A DNA stretch of 64,000 nucleotides from Aquirufa nivalisilvae (GTDB lineage Bacteria > Bacteroidota > Bacteroidia > Cytophagales > Spirosomataceae), in NCBI RefSeq assembly GCF_004307455.1, contig NZ_SEWX01000002.1, positions 124,001-188,000 of the forward strand, written 5' to 3'. Position numbers and translations under genes: made by a program. Below the pieces are notes generated by a model that saw only the letters and a program-made list of their open reading frames with translations, was not told the DNA's origin and did no database searches. Below are positions 45,379 to 54,909 of the stretch, piece by piece (position 1 is the stretch's first letter; every line of letters starts with the position of its first letter).

Positions 45379-46293
45379 ATGATCGAGAACCCATACCATA
45401 CCTCCGTTTTATTGCATGAATGCGTTGATGGATTAGCCATTAAGCCAGCTGGCATTTATGTAGATGTTACTTTTGGAGGAGGAGGTCATTCTCGTGCGAT
45501 TTTGGAAAAATTAGGTCCAGATGGGCGTTTATTTGCCTTTGATCAAGATCCTGATGCATGGCGACAAGCTGAAAAAATTGACGATGATCGCTTGGAATTG
45601 ATTACAGCCAATTTTCGGCATATTCAGAAATATTTACGGATACACGGGATCAAACAGGTAGATGGAATCATGGCTGATTTTGGAGTGTCATCTTTTCAGT
45701 TGGACGCAGCAGAGCGTGGTTTTTCAACTCGTTTTGATGGCCCTTTGGATATGCGGATGGGACCTTCTGCATCTACTGATGCTGCAGAAGTTCTAAATTC
45801 ATATTCGGCTGAGAATCTGCAAAAGATTTTTGGGATGTATGGGGAGATCAAAAATGCGCGTACTTTGGCTCAAGCAGTAGTCCAAGCCAGAACGCAAAAA
45901 GCCCTAAAAACGACATCGGAATTCAAAGAAATATTGGCTAAATTAGCTCCAAGATCTCGCGAGTTTAAGTACTTTGCTCAAGCGTTTCAAGCGGTGCGTA
46001 TTGAAGTAAATCAAGAATTAGCAGTTATAGAAGAGTTTTTAGATCAAGCGGCTAATTTATTAGCTCCTGAAGGCAGATTGGTGGTATTATCCTTTCATTC
46101 TTTGGAAGATCGCTTGGTGAAAAATTTCATTCGTACAGGGGATTGTCAAGGTAAGGAAGATAAAGATTTGTTTGGGGTAGTTCATAAACCCCTAGAGTCA
46201 ATTATCCGTAAACCTATTACGGCCTCCGAAGAAGAGTTAAAAAGAAATCCACGGTCACGAAGTGCAAAATTGAGAATCGCAGCTAAAATTTAA
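45379..46293 (+). CDS. rsmH: 16S rRNA (cytosine1402-N4)-methyltransferase
   Basis: RsmH methylates N4 of C1402 in 16S rRNA and is normally encoded in the division/cell-wall cluster. The 304-residue product has HTSVLLHECVDGLAI, the SAM site VDVTFGGGGHSRAIL, FDQDPDAW, DFGVSSFQLD, RGFSTRFDGPLDMRMG and VLSFHSLEDRLVKNF. It is the first gene of the cluster here; no mraZ precedes it. It ends 1 base before the ftsL-like gene. Confidence 0.97.
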   Translation: MIENPYHTSVLLHECVDGLAIKPAGIYVDVTFGGGGHSRAILEKLGPDGRLFAFDQDPDAWRQAEKIDDDRLELITANFRHIQKYLRIHGIKQVDGIMADFGVSSFQLDAAERGFSTRFDGPLDMRMGPSASTDAAEVLNSYSAENLQKIFGMYGEIKNARTLAQAVVQARTQKALKTTSEFKEILAKLAPRSREFKYFAQAFQAVRIEVNQELAVIEEFLDQAANLLAPEGRLVVLSFHSLEDRLVKNFIRTGDCQGKEDKDLFGVVHKPLESIIRKPITASEEELKRNPRSRSAKLRIAAKI

Positions 46294-46294
46294 T

Positions 46295-46684
46295 ATGGCG
46301 AAACAAGTGTCTGATACTGAACAAGCTCCAAAAACTTCCGTTCCTCAAGAAGGGATATTGGATCTTTTGTTCAATATGGATCCCTTAACAGGGGGCGAGT
46401 TGCCTTTTAAGTTGGTAAAAAGAATCGCTTTCATTGCATTTTTAATCATTGTATATATTTATTATTCGATGTTGGCCGATGGGAAAATTCATCAAATAGC
46501 TAAAACCAAAGCAGAATTGGAAGAGATTCGAGCGGATTATACGACACAAAAAGCCGAATTCATGAAGATTGGAAAGCAAAGCTATTTGGCCGTAGCCATG
46601 AAGAAATATGCCTTGGAATTAAGTTTAACTCCGCCTACTAAAGTCGTTTTTGATCAATCTAAAGAAGCTAAAAACAACGACTAG
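46295..46684 (+). CDS. ftsL: FtsL-like cell division protein
   Basis: The 129-residue bitopic protein has a ~40-residue N-terminal tail, one membrane segment (RIAFIAFLIIVYIYYSML) and a periplasmic coiled coil (AKTKAELEEIRADYTTQKAEF), the build of FtsL in the divisome. It matches the Bacteroidota FtsL form by position between rsmH and ftsI rather than by close sequence similarity. It is 3 bases ahead of ftsI. Confidence 0.85.
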   Translation: MAKQVSDTEQAPKTSVPQEGILDLLFNMDPLTGGELPFKLVKRIAFIAFLIIVYIYYSMLADGKIHQIAKTKAELEEIRADYTTQKAEFMKIGKQSYLAVAMKKYALELSLTPPTKVVFDQSKEAKNND

Positions 46685-46687
46685 CGT

Positions 46688-48817
46688 ATGGCAAAGGTAA
46701 AAAGACAAAACATACGAGAGATTATCACCAAGCGATTCATCGCCTTTTTTATCGTGGTGATTTTGTTGTTTGTTGTCTTGGTGGTGAACTTATATAAAAT
46801 AGTTTTTATCAACGGAGAAACTCTACGCAATGATGTGTTTAATACCTACATCAAAGAAAGAAGCGTAGACGCTACTCGTGGGAATATTTATTCGGATGAT
46901 GGTAGTTTATTAGCAACTTCTTTGCCCAAATATAGATTGGGTTTGGACCCTTCCGTATATAATCGAAATGCTACTTCAGAAAAAAAGTTTAAGGAACATA
47001 TTGATGAATTAGCCAATGCATTAGCTGATTTTTTCCAAGATCATTCAGCGGAAGAATACAAGAATAAAATAGTTTCGGCGAAGAAGAACGGCAAAAATTA
47101 TTTATTGCTAAACAATCGATTGCTGGATTTTCAGGAACGGAAAAAGGTAGCCAAATTTCCTCTATTCAATTTAGGGGAAGCTACCAAGACGGGGATTGTA
47201 TTCGATAAAGTGAATGTTCGCTATGCTCCTTTTGGACAGATGGCTTATCGTACTGTTGGATATTTGAAAGATAAGGTAGCCGTAGGTATCGAAGGGAGTT
47301 TCAATTCAGAATTAAAGGGGACTCCTGGGAAGGGATTATTTGAGAAAATGGATAAAAATACTTGGAGACCAGTAGAAGGAGGAGAAGAGTCTGTTCCTAA
47401 GCCTGGCCTAGATATTTATACCACTTTAGATATTAACATTCAAGATATTGTAGAGTCGGCTTTGATGAAAGCCATGACAACCTATGAGGGCGATTACGGA
47501 GTGGTTATTGTGATGGAAACAGCTACTGGAGAAATCAAAGCCATTTCCAATTTGTCTAAAAATGCAAATTCTCCAACTGGATATTCAGAGAGCTTTAATT
47601 ATGCGATTCGAGAGGCTAGAGACCCAGGGTCCGTATTTAAATTACCTTCCATGATGGCCATGCTTGAGGAGGCTGATTTGCCATTGGATATGCCTGTATC
47701 AACAGGAAATGGTAAGTATCACCATTACAATGGGACTATGTCTGACTCCCACCCTATGGGGACCATTTCGGTAGCTCAAGTTATCGAAAGCTCTTCCAAT
47801 GTAGGAACCATGGTGCTTATGAAAAAGGTCTTTGCATCTAAGCCTGCTAAATTTTATGATTATCTGAAAAAGTACCATTTAATTGAATCATTGCATTTTC
47901 AAATCCAACCCAACCCGAGGCCTAATTTCCCTGTTCCTGCCAAATGGGATGCTTTTCAGTTGCTTTGGTCTTCCGTGGGATATTCAACGCAATACTCTCC
48001 ATTGCAATTGATTTCATTTTATAATGCGATTGCGAATAATGGTTATTGGGTTCAGCCTATTATTGTCAGTAAAGCTACACGAGCTGATGAGGTGGTGATT
48101 GATTATCGGGCTAAGCAGCTAAGAGATCAAGCTCCTTTATGTTCCCCTAAGACCTTAGAAAAAATTAAAACGATGCTTGAAGGGGTTGTAACCAAAGGGA
48201 CAGCCAATAATATCAAAGGAACAAGCTATGGAATAGCGGGGAAAACAGGTACAGCTCAGCGAATTATTAATGGGCGCTATATTCCAGGGAAATACTATAC
48301 TTCGTTTATTGGGTACTTTCCAGTGAAAAAACCTAAGTACACCATTTTAGTATCAATCGATAATCCTCAAGGACATGCTGAAGCTACTTATGCCAGACAA
48401 GTAACGGCACCCGTATTTAAGGAAATTTCAGATAATATTTACTTAAGGGACATGAAGCTTCACCGAAAGTTAACGGGGACCTTACCTGATTCTTTAAACA
48501 AAGCGTCTCTGTCTCATACAGTACATCCCATGGATCAGACTATCTTGTATTCCAATTTTGGTTTACCTAAAGTGGAAGAAGATGGAAGTTGGCTTCAGTT
48601 TAAAATGGATAAACAATTGGTTCAAAATACACCTTTGAGTTTTCCTGCCAAGACGGTACCCAATGTGGTAGGGATGAATTTAAGGGACGCTTTATTTACC
48701 TTAGAAAATAGAGGACTCAAAGTAAAGGCCAATGGCTTAGGAACAGTGGTGAGTCAATCCATTCCTCCAGGCAGTCCAACCCGAAAAAATCTTTTATTAC
48801 AAATTCAACTACAGTAA
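46688..48817 (+). CDS. ftsI: Septal peptidoglycan transpeptidase (penicillin-binding protein 3 class) with PASTA domain
   Basis: The 709-residue class B PBP has an N-terminal membrane segment (residues ~15-35), a dimerisation region beginning RSVDATRGNIYSDDG, and the transpeptidase domain: SxxK as Ser315-Val-Phe-Lys318 in DPGSVFKL, SSN at 369-371, and KTGT starting at Lys519. A PASTA domain (about residues 655-709, VPNVVGMNLRDALFTLENRG) closes the protein. It cross-links septal wall together with FtsW. It lies between ftsL and murE with gaps of 1-3 bases. Confidence 0.95.
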   Translation: MAKVKRQNIREIITKRFIAFFIVVILLFVVLVVNLYKIVFINGETLRNDVFNTYIKERSVDATRGNIYSDDGSLLATSLPKYRLGLDPSVYNRNATSEKKFKEHIDELANALADFFQDHSAEEYKNKIVSAKKNGKNYLLLNNRLLDFQERKKVAKFPLFNLGEATKTGIVFDKVNVRYAPFGQMAYRTVGYLKDKVAVGIEGSFNSELKGTPGKGLFEKMDKNTWRPVEGGEESVPKPGLDIYTTLDINIQDIVESALMKAMTTYEGDYGVVIVMETATGEIKAISNLSKNANSPTGYSESFNYAIREARDPGSVFKLPSMMAMLEEADLPLDMPVSTGNGKYHHYNGTMSDSHPMGTISVAQVIESSSNVGTMVLMKKVFASKPAKFYDYLKKYHLIESLHFQIQPNPRPNFPVPAKWDAFQLLWSSVGYSTQYSPLQLISFYNAIANNGYWVQPIIVSKATRADEVVIDYRAKQLRDQAPLCSPKTLEKIKTMLEGVVTKGTANNIKGTSYGIAGKTGTAQRIINGRYIPGKYYTSFIGYFPVKKPKYTILVSIDNPQGHAEATYARQVTAPVFKEISDNIYLRDMKLHRKLTGTLPDSLNKASLSHTVHPMDQTILYSNFGLPKVEEDGSWLQFKMDKQLVQNTPLSFPAKTVPNVVGMNLRDALFTLENRGLKVKANGLGTVVSQSIPPGSPTRKNLLLQIQLQ

Positions 48818-48818
48818 T

Positions 48819-50279
48819 ATGGCATCTGTTCAGACCCTATTTCAATCGATACCTGTTGTACAAATAACAGGTCAAGATCAATCGGTTGAGATGTTGTGTT
48901 TTGATTCAAGAAAAGCAAAGGAAGGTGCTTTGTTTTTTGCCATGCGTGGAACCCAAGTGGATGGACATCAATTTTTGCCACAAGTATATGCTCAAGGATG
49001 TAGAGCTTGGGTAGTAGAGCAATTACCCAAAGATATTCCTTTCGACGTGATTTGTGTCCAAGTGAAGGATAGTAATGAAGCGCTGGCTTTAGCTGCAGCA
49101 GAATTTTATGGACATCCTTCCAAAGAGTTGAAATTAGTAGGAATTACAGGAACTAACGGAAAAACGACCTCTGTCACCTTGTTATTTGAGCTATTTAGAA
49201 AATTAGGTCACCGCTGTGGTTTGATTTCTACAGTTCAAAATAAGATTGAAGATCGGGTTATTCCTGCTACACATACCACACCAGACGCGTTAAGCTTACA
49301 AGCATTATTGAGAGAGATGAAGAAGGAGGGTTGTAGCCATGTGTTCATGGAGGTAAGCTCTCATGCAGTTGTTCAAAAGCGTATTTTTGGGGTTCAATTT
49401 TGTGGAGCCATATTCTCCAATATTACTCGAGATCATTTAGATTTTCATGAGACATTTGATGCTTACATTGCCGCTAAAAAAGGTTTTTTCGATGCCCTTC
49501 AGGCTTCTGCCTTTGCGCTGACCAATGTAGATGATAAGCGAGGCATGGTGATGTTGCAAAATACCAAAGCCAAGAAATATACTTATGGATTATTGAATGC
49601 AGCTGATTTTAAAGCCAAGATTATCAGCAATGGTTTGTCGGGCTTACAATTGGAAATGAATGGGCAGCATTTGCATGCTCAATTGATTGGCACATTCAAT
49701 GCGTATAATTTATTAGCCATTTATTCGACTGCTATTATTTTAGGGGAGGATGCTCTGGAAGTTTTGATTCAATTGTCGAGCTTAAAAACAGCCCCGGGTA
49801 GATTTGAACAAATGGCAGGGAGTCAACATAAAATGGCCATTGTGGATTATGCTCATACGCCAGATGCATTAGAAAATGTGCTGAAAACCATTCAAGCTAT
49901 TCGATCTAAAAATCAAAAAATCATTACGGTAGTAGGTTGTGGAGGTAATCGCGATTCGGGTAAAAGACCTATTATGGCAGCATTAGCAGCTAAATATTCA
50001 GATGCATTTGTCCTAACTTCAGATAATCCCAGAAAAGAAGATCCTGAATTTATTTTGGATCAAATGGAGGCTGGATTGAGTGGAGAAGATAAAGTGAAAA
50101 TGACGAGGTTAGTTGATCGCAAAGAGGGGATATTTTATGCCATCCGTCAATTGGCGGGTGCTGGAGATATTATTTTAGTAGCTGGAAAAGGGCATGAAAC
50201 CTATCAGGATATCCAAGGCGTGAAATATGATTTTGATGATAAACAGGTCATTCAGGAAGCTTTTGACGCTTTGAATTAA
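48819..50279 (+). CDS. murE: UDP-MurNAc-tripeptide synthetase (meso-diaminopimelate-adding)
   Basis: MurE adds the third amino acid to UDP-MurNAc-L-Ala-D-Glu. The 486-residue product has the ATP loop GITGTNGKTTSVTLL, HTTPDALSLQ, FMEVSSHAVVQKR with the Mg/carbamate region, TRDHLDFH, and the DNPRKEDP motif that specifies meso-diaminopimelate. It follows ftsI by one base. Confidence 0.96.
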   Translation: MASVQTLFQSIPVVQITGQDQSVEMLCFDSRKAKEGALFFAMRGTQVDGHQFLPQVYAQGCRAWVVEQLPKDIPFDVICVQVKDSNEALALAAAEFYGHPSKELKLVGITGTNGKTTSVTLLFELFRKLGHRCGLISTVQNKIEDRVIPATHTTPDALSLQALLREMKKEGCSHVFMEVSSHAVVQKRIFGVQFCGAIFSNITRDHLDFHETFDAYIAAKKGFFDALQASAFALTNVDDKRGMVMLQNTKAKKYTYGLLNAADFKAKIISNGLSGLQLEMNGQHLHAQLIGTFNAYNLLAIYSTAIILGEDALEVLIQLSSLKTAPGRFEQMAGSQHKMAIVDYAHTPDALENVLKTIQAIRSKNQKIITVVGCGGNRDSGKRPIMAALAAKYSDAFVLTSDNPRKEDPEFILDQMEAGLSGEDKVKMTRLVDRKEGIFYAIRQLAGAGDIILVAGKGHETYQDIQGVKYDFDDKQVIQEAFDALN

Positions 50280-50341
50280 TTTGTACATCGCTATAAAATT
50301 TTGCATTTTTGTTTTTAATATCTAATCCAAATTTCAGGAAT

Positions 50342-51553
50342 ATGTTGTATTACCTTTTTGATTACCTAGACAAGCAATGGAACATTCCGGGAGCAGGGGT
50401 ATTTCAATATATTTCATTTCGCGTTTTTATGGCTATCATCACTTCCTTAGGAATTGCGGCCATCTGGGGTAAAGCGGTTATTTATCGCCTGCAACGACTT
50501 CAAATTGGAGAAGAAATACGTGATTTAGGTTTGGAAGGTCAAATGCAAAAGAAAGGAACACCTACCATGGGTGGATTTATTATCCTTTTATCATTGATTA
50601 TACCTACCTTGCTTTTTGCTAAGATCACTAACGTATATATCGTATTGTTACTAACCTCCGCTATTTGGTTGGGTGCTGTGGGTTTCGCAGATGATTATAT
50701 CAAAGTATTTAAAAAGAATAAAGACGGTCTATCTGGTCGTTTTAAAATAGTGGGTCAGATTGGCCTTGGGGTCATCGTTGGTTTGACCATGTATTTCAAT
50801 GAGCATATCAAAGTTAGGTTGTTTTCTAAAGTAAGTGTTTTAGCGGATGGTACAGCTTTACAGACATACACGGATCATAAATCTTTGATGACAACGGTGC
50901 CTTTTTTGAAGAATAACCAGTTCGACTACAACATGCTTTTGCCTGATTTTATACCGGACCATTATGTATGGGTGGTGTATGTTTTGGTAGTTATATTTAT
51001 CATCACAGCCGTTTCCAATGGAGCCAATATTACGGATGGTTTGGATGGATTAGCGGCGGGTACTTCGGTAATAATCGGTTTGACTTTGGCTATTTTGGCC
51101 TATGTATCAGGAAATAAAGTATTTTCTCAATATTTGAACGTCATGTTTATTCCTAATTCGGGAGAACTGGCTATTTTTTGTGCCGCTTTCGTGGGAGCTT
51201 GTATTGGATTTTTGTGGTACAATGCCTATCCTGCCCAAGTGTTTATGGGAGATACAGGTAGTTTAATGTTGGGTGGAGTAATTGCCACGCTGGCCATTGT
51301 TATTCGTAAAGAGATGTTGATTCCCGTTTTATGCGGAATCTTTTTGGTAGAAAACCTATCAGTCATCATTCAAGTGGCTTATTTTAAGTATACCAAACGA
51401 AAGTATGGAGAAGGCAGGAGGGTCTTTTTGATGTCACCTTTGCACCACCATTTTCAAAAGAAAAATTACCATGAGGCTAAAATTGTTATCCGCTTTCTAA
51501 TTGTGGGCATTATTTTAGCAGTTATTTCACTTGTCACCTTAAAATTGCGCTAA
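50342..51553 (+). CDS. mraY: Phospho-N-acetylmuramoyl-pentapeptide-transferase
   Basis: MraY transfers phospho-MurNAc-pentapeptide to undecaprenyl phosphate to form lipid I. The 403-residue polytopic protein shows [57 protein letters not shown] and [10 protein letters not shown]. The ATG at 50342 starts the first membrane region; an earlier in-frame TTG at 50309 is less likely. It is the last wall-synthesis gene of the cluster; aroA follows after 13 bases. Confidence 0.96.
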   Translation: MLYYLFDYLDKQWNIPGAGVFQYISFRVFMAIITSLGIAAIWGKAVIYRLQRLQIGEEIRDLGLEGQMQKKGTPTMGGFIILLSLIIPTLLFAKITNVYIVLLLTSAIWLGAVGFADDYIKVFKKNKDGLSGRFKIVGQIGLGVIVGLTMYFNEHIKVRLFSKVSVLADGTALQTYTDHKSLMTTVPFLKNNQFDYNMLLPDFIPDHYVWVVYVLVVIFIITAVSNGANITDGLDGLAAGTSVIIGLTLAILAYVSGNKVFSQYLNVMFIPNSGELAIFCAAFVGACIGFLWYNAYPAQVFMGDTGSLMLGGVIATLAIVIRKEMLIPVLCGIFLVENLSVIIQVAYFKYTKRKYGEGRRVFLMSPLHHHFQKKNYHEAKIVIRFLIVGIILAVISLVTLKLR

Positions 51554-51566
51554 GCGCTACCAAGTT

Positions 51567-52808
51567 TTGAGTCAAATTCGCCTATTCCCAAGAAACAAAT
51601 CTTTTCAAGAAATTATACCATTACCGGCTTCTAAGTCGGAAAGCAATCGTGCTTTGATTATCAATGCTCTAGCAGGAGGAGCATTATCCAACGTCTCTAA
51701 TTTGGCAGAAGCAAGAGATACCCAAACCATGATTCGCTTGTTGTCAGAAGATGGAGAGGTAGCAGATGTATTAGATGCAGGCACAACGATGCGTTTTTTG
51801 ACGGCCTATTATGCCATTAAGGGACAAAAGAAAAAAATGACGGGTACGCCACGAATGTGTGAACGACCTATTGGTATTTTGGTTGATGCGCTTAGAACTT
51901 TAGGAGCAGATATCACTTATCTGAATAAAGAGGGTTATCCACCCATGCAATTGAATGGTTTTACCTTTGCAGGGAATAGAAATTTGTCCATTCGTGGAGA
52001 TGTAAGTTCTCAATTTATATCGGCTATTTTGATGTTGGCACCCTTGTTGCCTGAAGGTTTGGAATTAACTATAACGGGTTCTTTAGGTTCAAAACCATAC
52101 GTAGAAATGACCTTGGCTCAAATGAAACATTTTGGTATTCAGGCCGAGGCAGATTGGAATAGGGCAGTGATTAATATCCCAGCACAACGTTATCAAGTGA
52201 ATCCCTTTGCAGTGGAGTCGGATTGGTCTGGAGCCAGTTATTGGTATTCCATGGTAGCTTTATCTCCTTATGAGGATGCTTCCTTAGAGTTATTGGGTTT
52301 AAAAGAGAATTCATTACAAGGAGATTCCGCTATTCAGTATATCATGGCTGAAATGGGGGTTAAAAGTACGTATACAGGTCGAGGGTTTTTACTGACCAAA
52401 TGTGAAGCAAAATCAAGCTTAGCTTGGGATTTTACGGATTGCCCAGATTTGGCTCAAACCATTTGTGTGGTAGCCACAGCTAAAAATATCCATTTGACAC
52501 TTACAGGAATTGAGTCATTGAAGGTAAAAGAGACGGATCGTGTTTTTGCTTTGCAACAAGAACTTAAGAAGATTGGTGGAAATTTAGTTGAGGTAGAATC
52601 ATGTTTGAAATACGAATTATCTGGTTCCTTGACATTAAATGAGCAAGCGGTTCCTGAATTTGAAACCTACGATGATCACCGTATGGCCATGGCTTTTGCT
52701 CCGCTAGGTTTATTAGCAGAAATTGTTATTCATGAGCCAGGTGTAGTGGCAAAATCATATCCAAGTTTTTGGTCTCATATCGATAAAATATTGGATTCTA
52801 AGGAATAA
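51567..52808 (+). CDS. aroA: 3-phosphoshikimate 1-carboxyvinyltransferase (EPSP synthase)
   Basis: EPSP synthase joins PEP and shikimate-3-phosphate in the pathway to aromatic amino acids. The 413-residue product carries LPASKSESNRALIINAL, DAGTTMRFLTAYYA, the arginine-containing TGTPRMCERPIGILVDAL, SSQFISAILM, DCPDLAQTICV with the catalytic Asp, VKETDRVFAL and TYDDHRMAMAFAPL. The start is TTG, since the next in-frame ATG lies about 50 codons inside conserved sequence. It is read with the mraY operon, an unusual partner for that cluster. Confidence 0.94.
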   Translation: MSQIRLFPRNKSFQEIIPLPASKSESNRALIINALAGGALSNVSNLAEARDTQTMIRLLSEDGEVADVLDAGTTMRFLTAYYAIKGQKKKMTGTPRMCERPIGILVDALRTLGADITYLNKEGYPPMQLNGFTFAGNRNLSIRGDVSSQFISAILMLAPLLPEGLELTITGSLGSKPYVEMTLAQMKHFGIQAEADWNRAVINIPAQRYQVNPFAVESDWSGASYWYSMVALSPYEDASLELLGLKENSLQGDSAIQYIMAEMGVKSTYTGRGFLLTKCEAKSSLAWDFTDCPDLAQTICVVATAKNIHLTLTGIESLKVKETDRVFALQQELKKIGGNLVEVESCLKYELSGSLTLNEQAVPEFETYDDHRMAMAFAPLGLLAEIVIHEPGVVAKSYPSFWSHIDKILDSKE

Positions 52809-52857
52809 GTAAATTGGATTTATTACAGTAGTATGTAGATATGTCTTGATTTTCACT

Positions 52858-52892
52858 TAGATTTGACAACCTTTGGAAGGTTGTCAAATCTA
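52858..52892. repeat. 35-bp perfect palindrome (REP-like)
   Basis: Arms TAGATTTGACAACCTT and AAGGTTGTCAAATCTA are perfectly complementary around the centre TGG. It shares the AACCTT/AAGGTT core with the palindromes flanking the RAYT gene but differs in the outer arms. It lies between aroA and the amidohydrolase gene and has no T-run; a terminator role for the rsmH-aroA operon is possible. Confidence 0.8.
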
Positions 52893-52928
52893 CGCTCGAC
52901 AAGGGTGCAATTGTTAAATCAACATCCT

Positions 52929-54200
52929 ATGAAAAAAATCCTACTTATTCTATTGTGGGCGGTTCAGCCTATTTTAGCTCAAAAAACCATCATTCATTGC
53001 GGTAATTTAATTGATGTGAAAACATTGAAGGTCTTACCCAATATGTCCATTACAGTTCAAGGGAAAAAGATTGTCGGTGTTTCATCGGGTTATATCAATC
53101 CTGAAAAGGGAGATATACTAATTAATCTGAAAAATAGAACCGTGATGCCAGGCTTAATCGACATGCACGTTCATTTGCGGAGTGAGACTAATCCCAATGC
53201 GTATTTAGATCGTTTTGTGAAAAATCCAGGAGATCAAGCCTATCAGGCACTAGTTTTTGGAAAGAAAAACCTAATGGCTGGATTTACCACTGTTCGTGAT
53301 TTGGGAGGACTGATCAGCATAAGTTTAAGGAATGCCATCAATAGTGGTTTGGTGGAAGGACCAAGGATTTTTGCTGCCGGAGTTGCTATTTCCACTACCG
53401 GTGGGCATATGGACGGTACTAATGGGGTAAACCAATATTATACCAAAGATTTAGGGCCGGAAGAAGGCATTATCAATGGTGTAGATGATGCTCGCAAAGC
53501 AGTTAGACAACGTTATAAAGAAGGTTCTGATGTCATTAAAATTGCTTCAACGGGTGGGGTTTTGAGCTATGCCAAGGATGGTATGGGTGCTCAGTTTACG
53601 GTCGAGGAGGTTCAGGCTATCGTGCAAACGGCTAAGGATTATGGATTTAAAGTTGCAGCTCACGCCCATGGTGCAGAAGGAATTAAACGTGCTGTTTTAG
53701 GAGGAGTTAGCTCCATTGAACATGGAACCTATATGACGGAGGAGATTATGGAATTGATGAAAAAGCATGGCACTTATTATGTGCCAACAGTTATTGCAGG
53801 TAGATCAACAGCTGACTCAGCCAAAATTCCCAATTATTATCCAGAAGTGGTTCGTTTAAAAGCTTTGGCCATTGGTCCAATGATTCAATCTACTTTTGGT
53901 AAAGCGTATAAAGCAGGCGTTAAAATAGCCTTTGGAACAGATGCAGGAGTATTTGGCCATGGCAAAAATGCCCGAGAATTTGAGCTGATGCATGAAGCAG
54001 GCATGCCTGCACTAGAAACGATACAGTCTGCCACCGTTAATGCAGCTGATTTATTAGGTCAAAGTGATATGCTAGGTTCAATCGAGCCAGGCAAATGGGC
54101 TGATATCATTGCCGTAGAAGGAAATCCAGCGGAAACCATCCAGTCGATGAGTCGAGTGAAATTTGTGATGAAAGAAGGTAAAGTTTACAAAAACGAATAA
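52929..54200 (+). CDS. Exported metal-dependent amidohydrolase (imidazolonepropionase/prolidase-like)
   Basis: The 423-residue enzyme has a signal peptide (KKILLILLWAVQPILAQ) and an amidohydrolase (TIM-barrel) fold: metal-binding HxH in LIDMHVHLRSE, a lysine in SDVIKIASTGG, the second histidines in AAHAHGAEGI and SIEHGTYM, and the catalytic Asp in AFGTDAGVFGHG. These fit the imidazolonepropionase-like amidohydrolases, many of which are Xaa-Pro or Xaa-Arg dipeptidases. The ATG at 52929 is chosen because it opens the signal peptide; the longer frame from 52863 would start inside the palindrome. Confidence 0.9.
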   Translation: MKKILLILLWAVQPILAQKTIIHCGNLIDVKTLKVLPNMSITVQGKKIVGVSSGYINPEKGDILINLKNRTVMPGLIDMHVHLRSETNPNAYLDRFVKNPGDQAYQALVFGKKNLMAGFTTVRDLGGLISISLRNAINSGLVEGPRIFAAGVAISTTGGHMDGTNGVNQYYTKDLGPEEGIINGVDDARKAVRQRYKEGSDVIKIASTGGVLSYAKDGMGAQFTVEEVQAIVQTAKDYGFKVAAHAHGAEGIKRAVLGGVSSIEHGTYMTEEIMELMKKHGTYYVPTVIAGRSTADSAKIPNYYPEVVRLKALAIGPMIQSTFGKAYKAGVKIAFGTDAGVFGHGKNAREFELMHEAGMPALETIQSATVNAADLLGQSDMLGSIEPGKWADIIAVEGNPAETIQSMSRVKFVMKEGKVYKNE

Positions 54201-54208
54201 GATTTTCC

Positions 54209-54241
54209 AGCATGGGCTGGCTATTCGTGTTAGCCCATGCT
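54209..54241. repeat. Inverted repeat between convergent genes
   Basis: Arms AGCATGGGCT and AGCCCATGCT form a perfect 10-bp stem with a 13-base loop. It sits between the stops of the amidohydrolase gene (+) and the DUF6580 gene (-). No T-run follows on either side, so it is a weak terminator candidate. Confidence 0.5.
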
Positions 54242-54825
54242 TAACGTAAAGCGGGAACTTGTTTTTTTAGTAATTCAAATCCCCCAAAGAAAATACCTGA
54301 AAATAGGAATTGACTTACCAAGCTATTTTTCAAGAAAGGTAAGCCCATGGCGTAACATTGCATTAATCCATTCCAGTCTTTCGTGTACACTAATTCGTCA
54401 CCTACAATTGCCGTACCTAGGCTAGGAAGGTTTAACCAAACTGCAAAATTGGAAAGTAAAAAGAAACCAATAACGGCTGCTAAATTAGATGCAAGGAAGT
54501 TTAATGCCGTAATCTTGTTTTTCAACATGTAGGTACCTAATAAAGAAATCCCCACAAATAGTGACATGTGTATTGGAGCGAAACCAAATGAAAATCCTTC
54601 GTAGTATTGTGGGTAAACTAGGTTGTTTAAGACTAAATTAGCCAACCAGATACTTAAAATAGTCCAAGAAATGGATTGGGATTTACTGCTAAAGTAGGCT
54701 CCAGCAAATAAGGCCATCGAAGTAATTGGAGAAAAATTAGCCCAAGCGGGTCCAGCCAATATTAAAAGTCGGCTAGCAACGGCTAGCAATAAAATGCAAA
54801 TGAGAGTAAGCGTTCTTTTCGACAT
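54241..54825 (-). CDS. DUF6580-like integral membrane protein
   Basis: The 194-residue product has five to six hydrophobic segments and the pattern of Bacteroidota DUF6580 proteins, which resemble the substrate-binding subunits of ECF-type vitamin transporters: FSPITSMALFAGAYF near residue 30, NLVYPQYYEGF and a conserved tryptophan/asparagine segment (KDWNGLMQCYAMGLPFLKNSL). No energy-coupling genes are adjacent, so function is open. Confidence 0.72.
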   Translation of the reverse strand: MSKRTLTLICILLLAVASRLLILAGPAWANFSPITSMALFAGAYFSSKSQSISWTILSIWLANLVLNNLVYPQYYEGFSFGFAPIHMSLFVGISLLGTYMLKNKITALNFLASNLAAVIGFFLLSNFAVWLNLPSLGTAIVGDELVYTKDWNGLMQCYAMGLPFLKNSLVSQFLFSGIFFGGFELLKKQVPALR

Positions 54826-54909
54826 TATCTTAAAATTTGAAAGAATCTATTTTGGACTAGGAAAATAATTTCCAAAGGTAAAACAAAAGCCGTAATTTTA
54901 TCCATTCGA

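Noticed and set aside
45255-45455. N-terminal extension of the TlpA-like protein
   Set aside because: It precedes a good signal peptide, overlaps rsmH and contains the operon's -7 box; not part of the protein.
54209-54241. Intrinsic terminator between the amidohydrolase and DUF6580 genes
   Set aside because: The stem is good, but the loop is long and no T-run follows on either strand; kept only as an inverted repeat.
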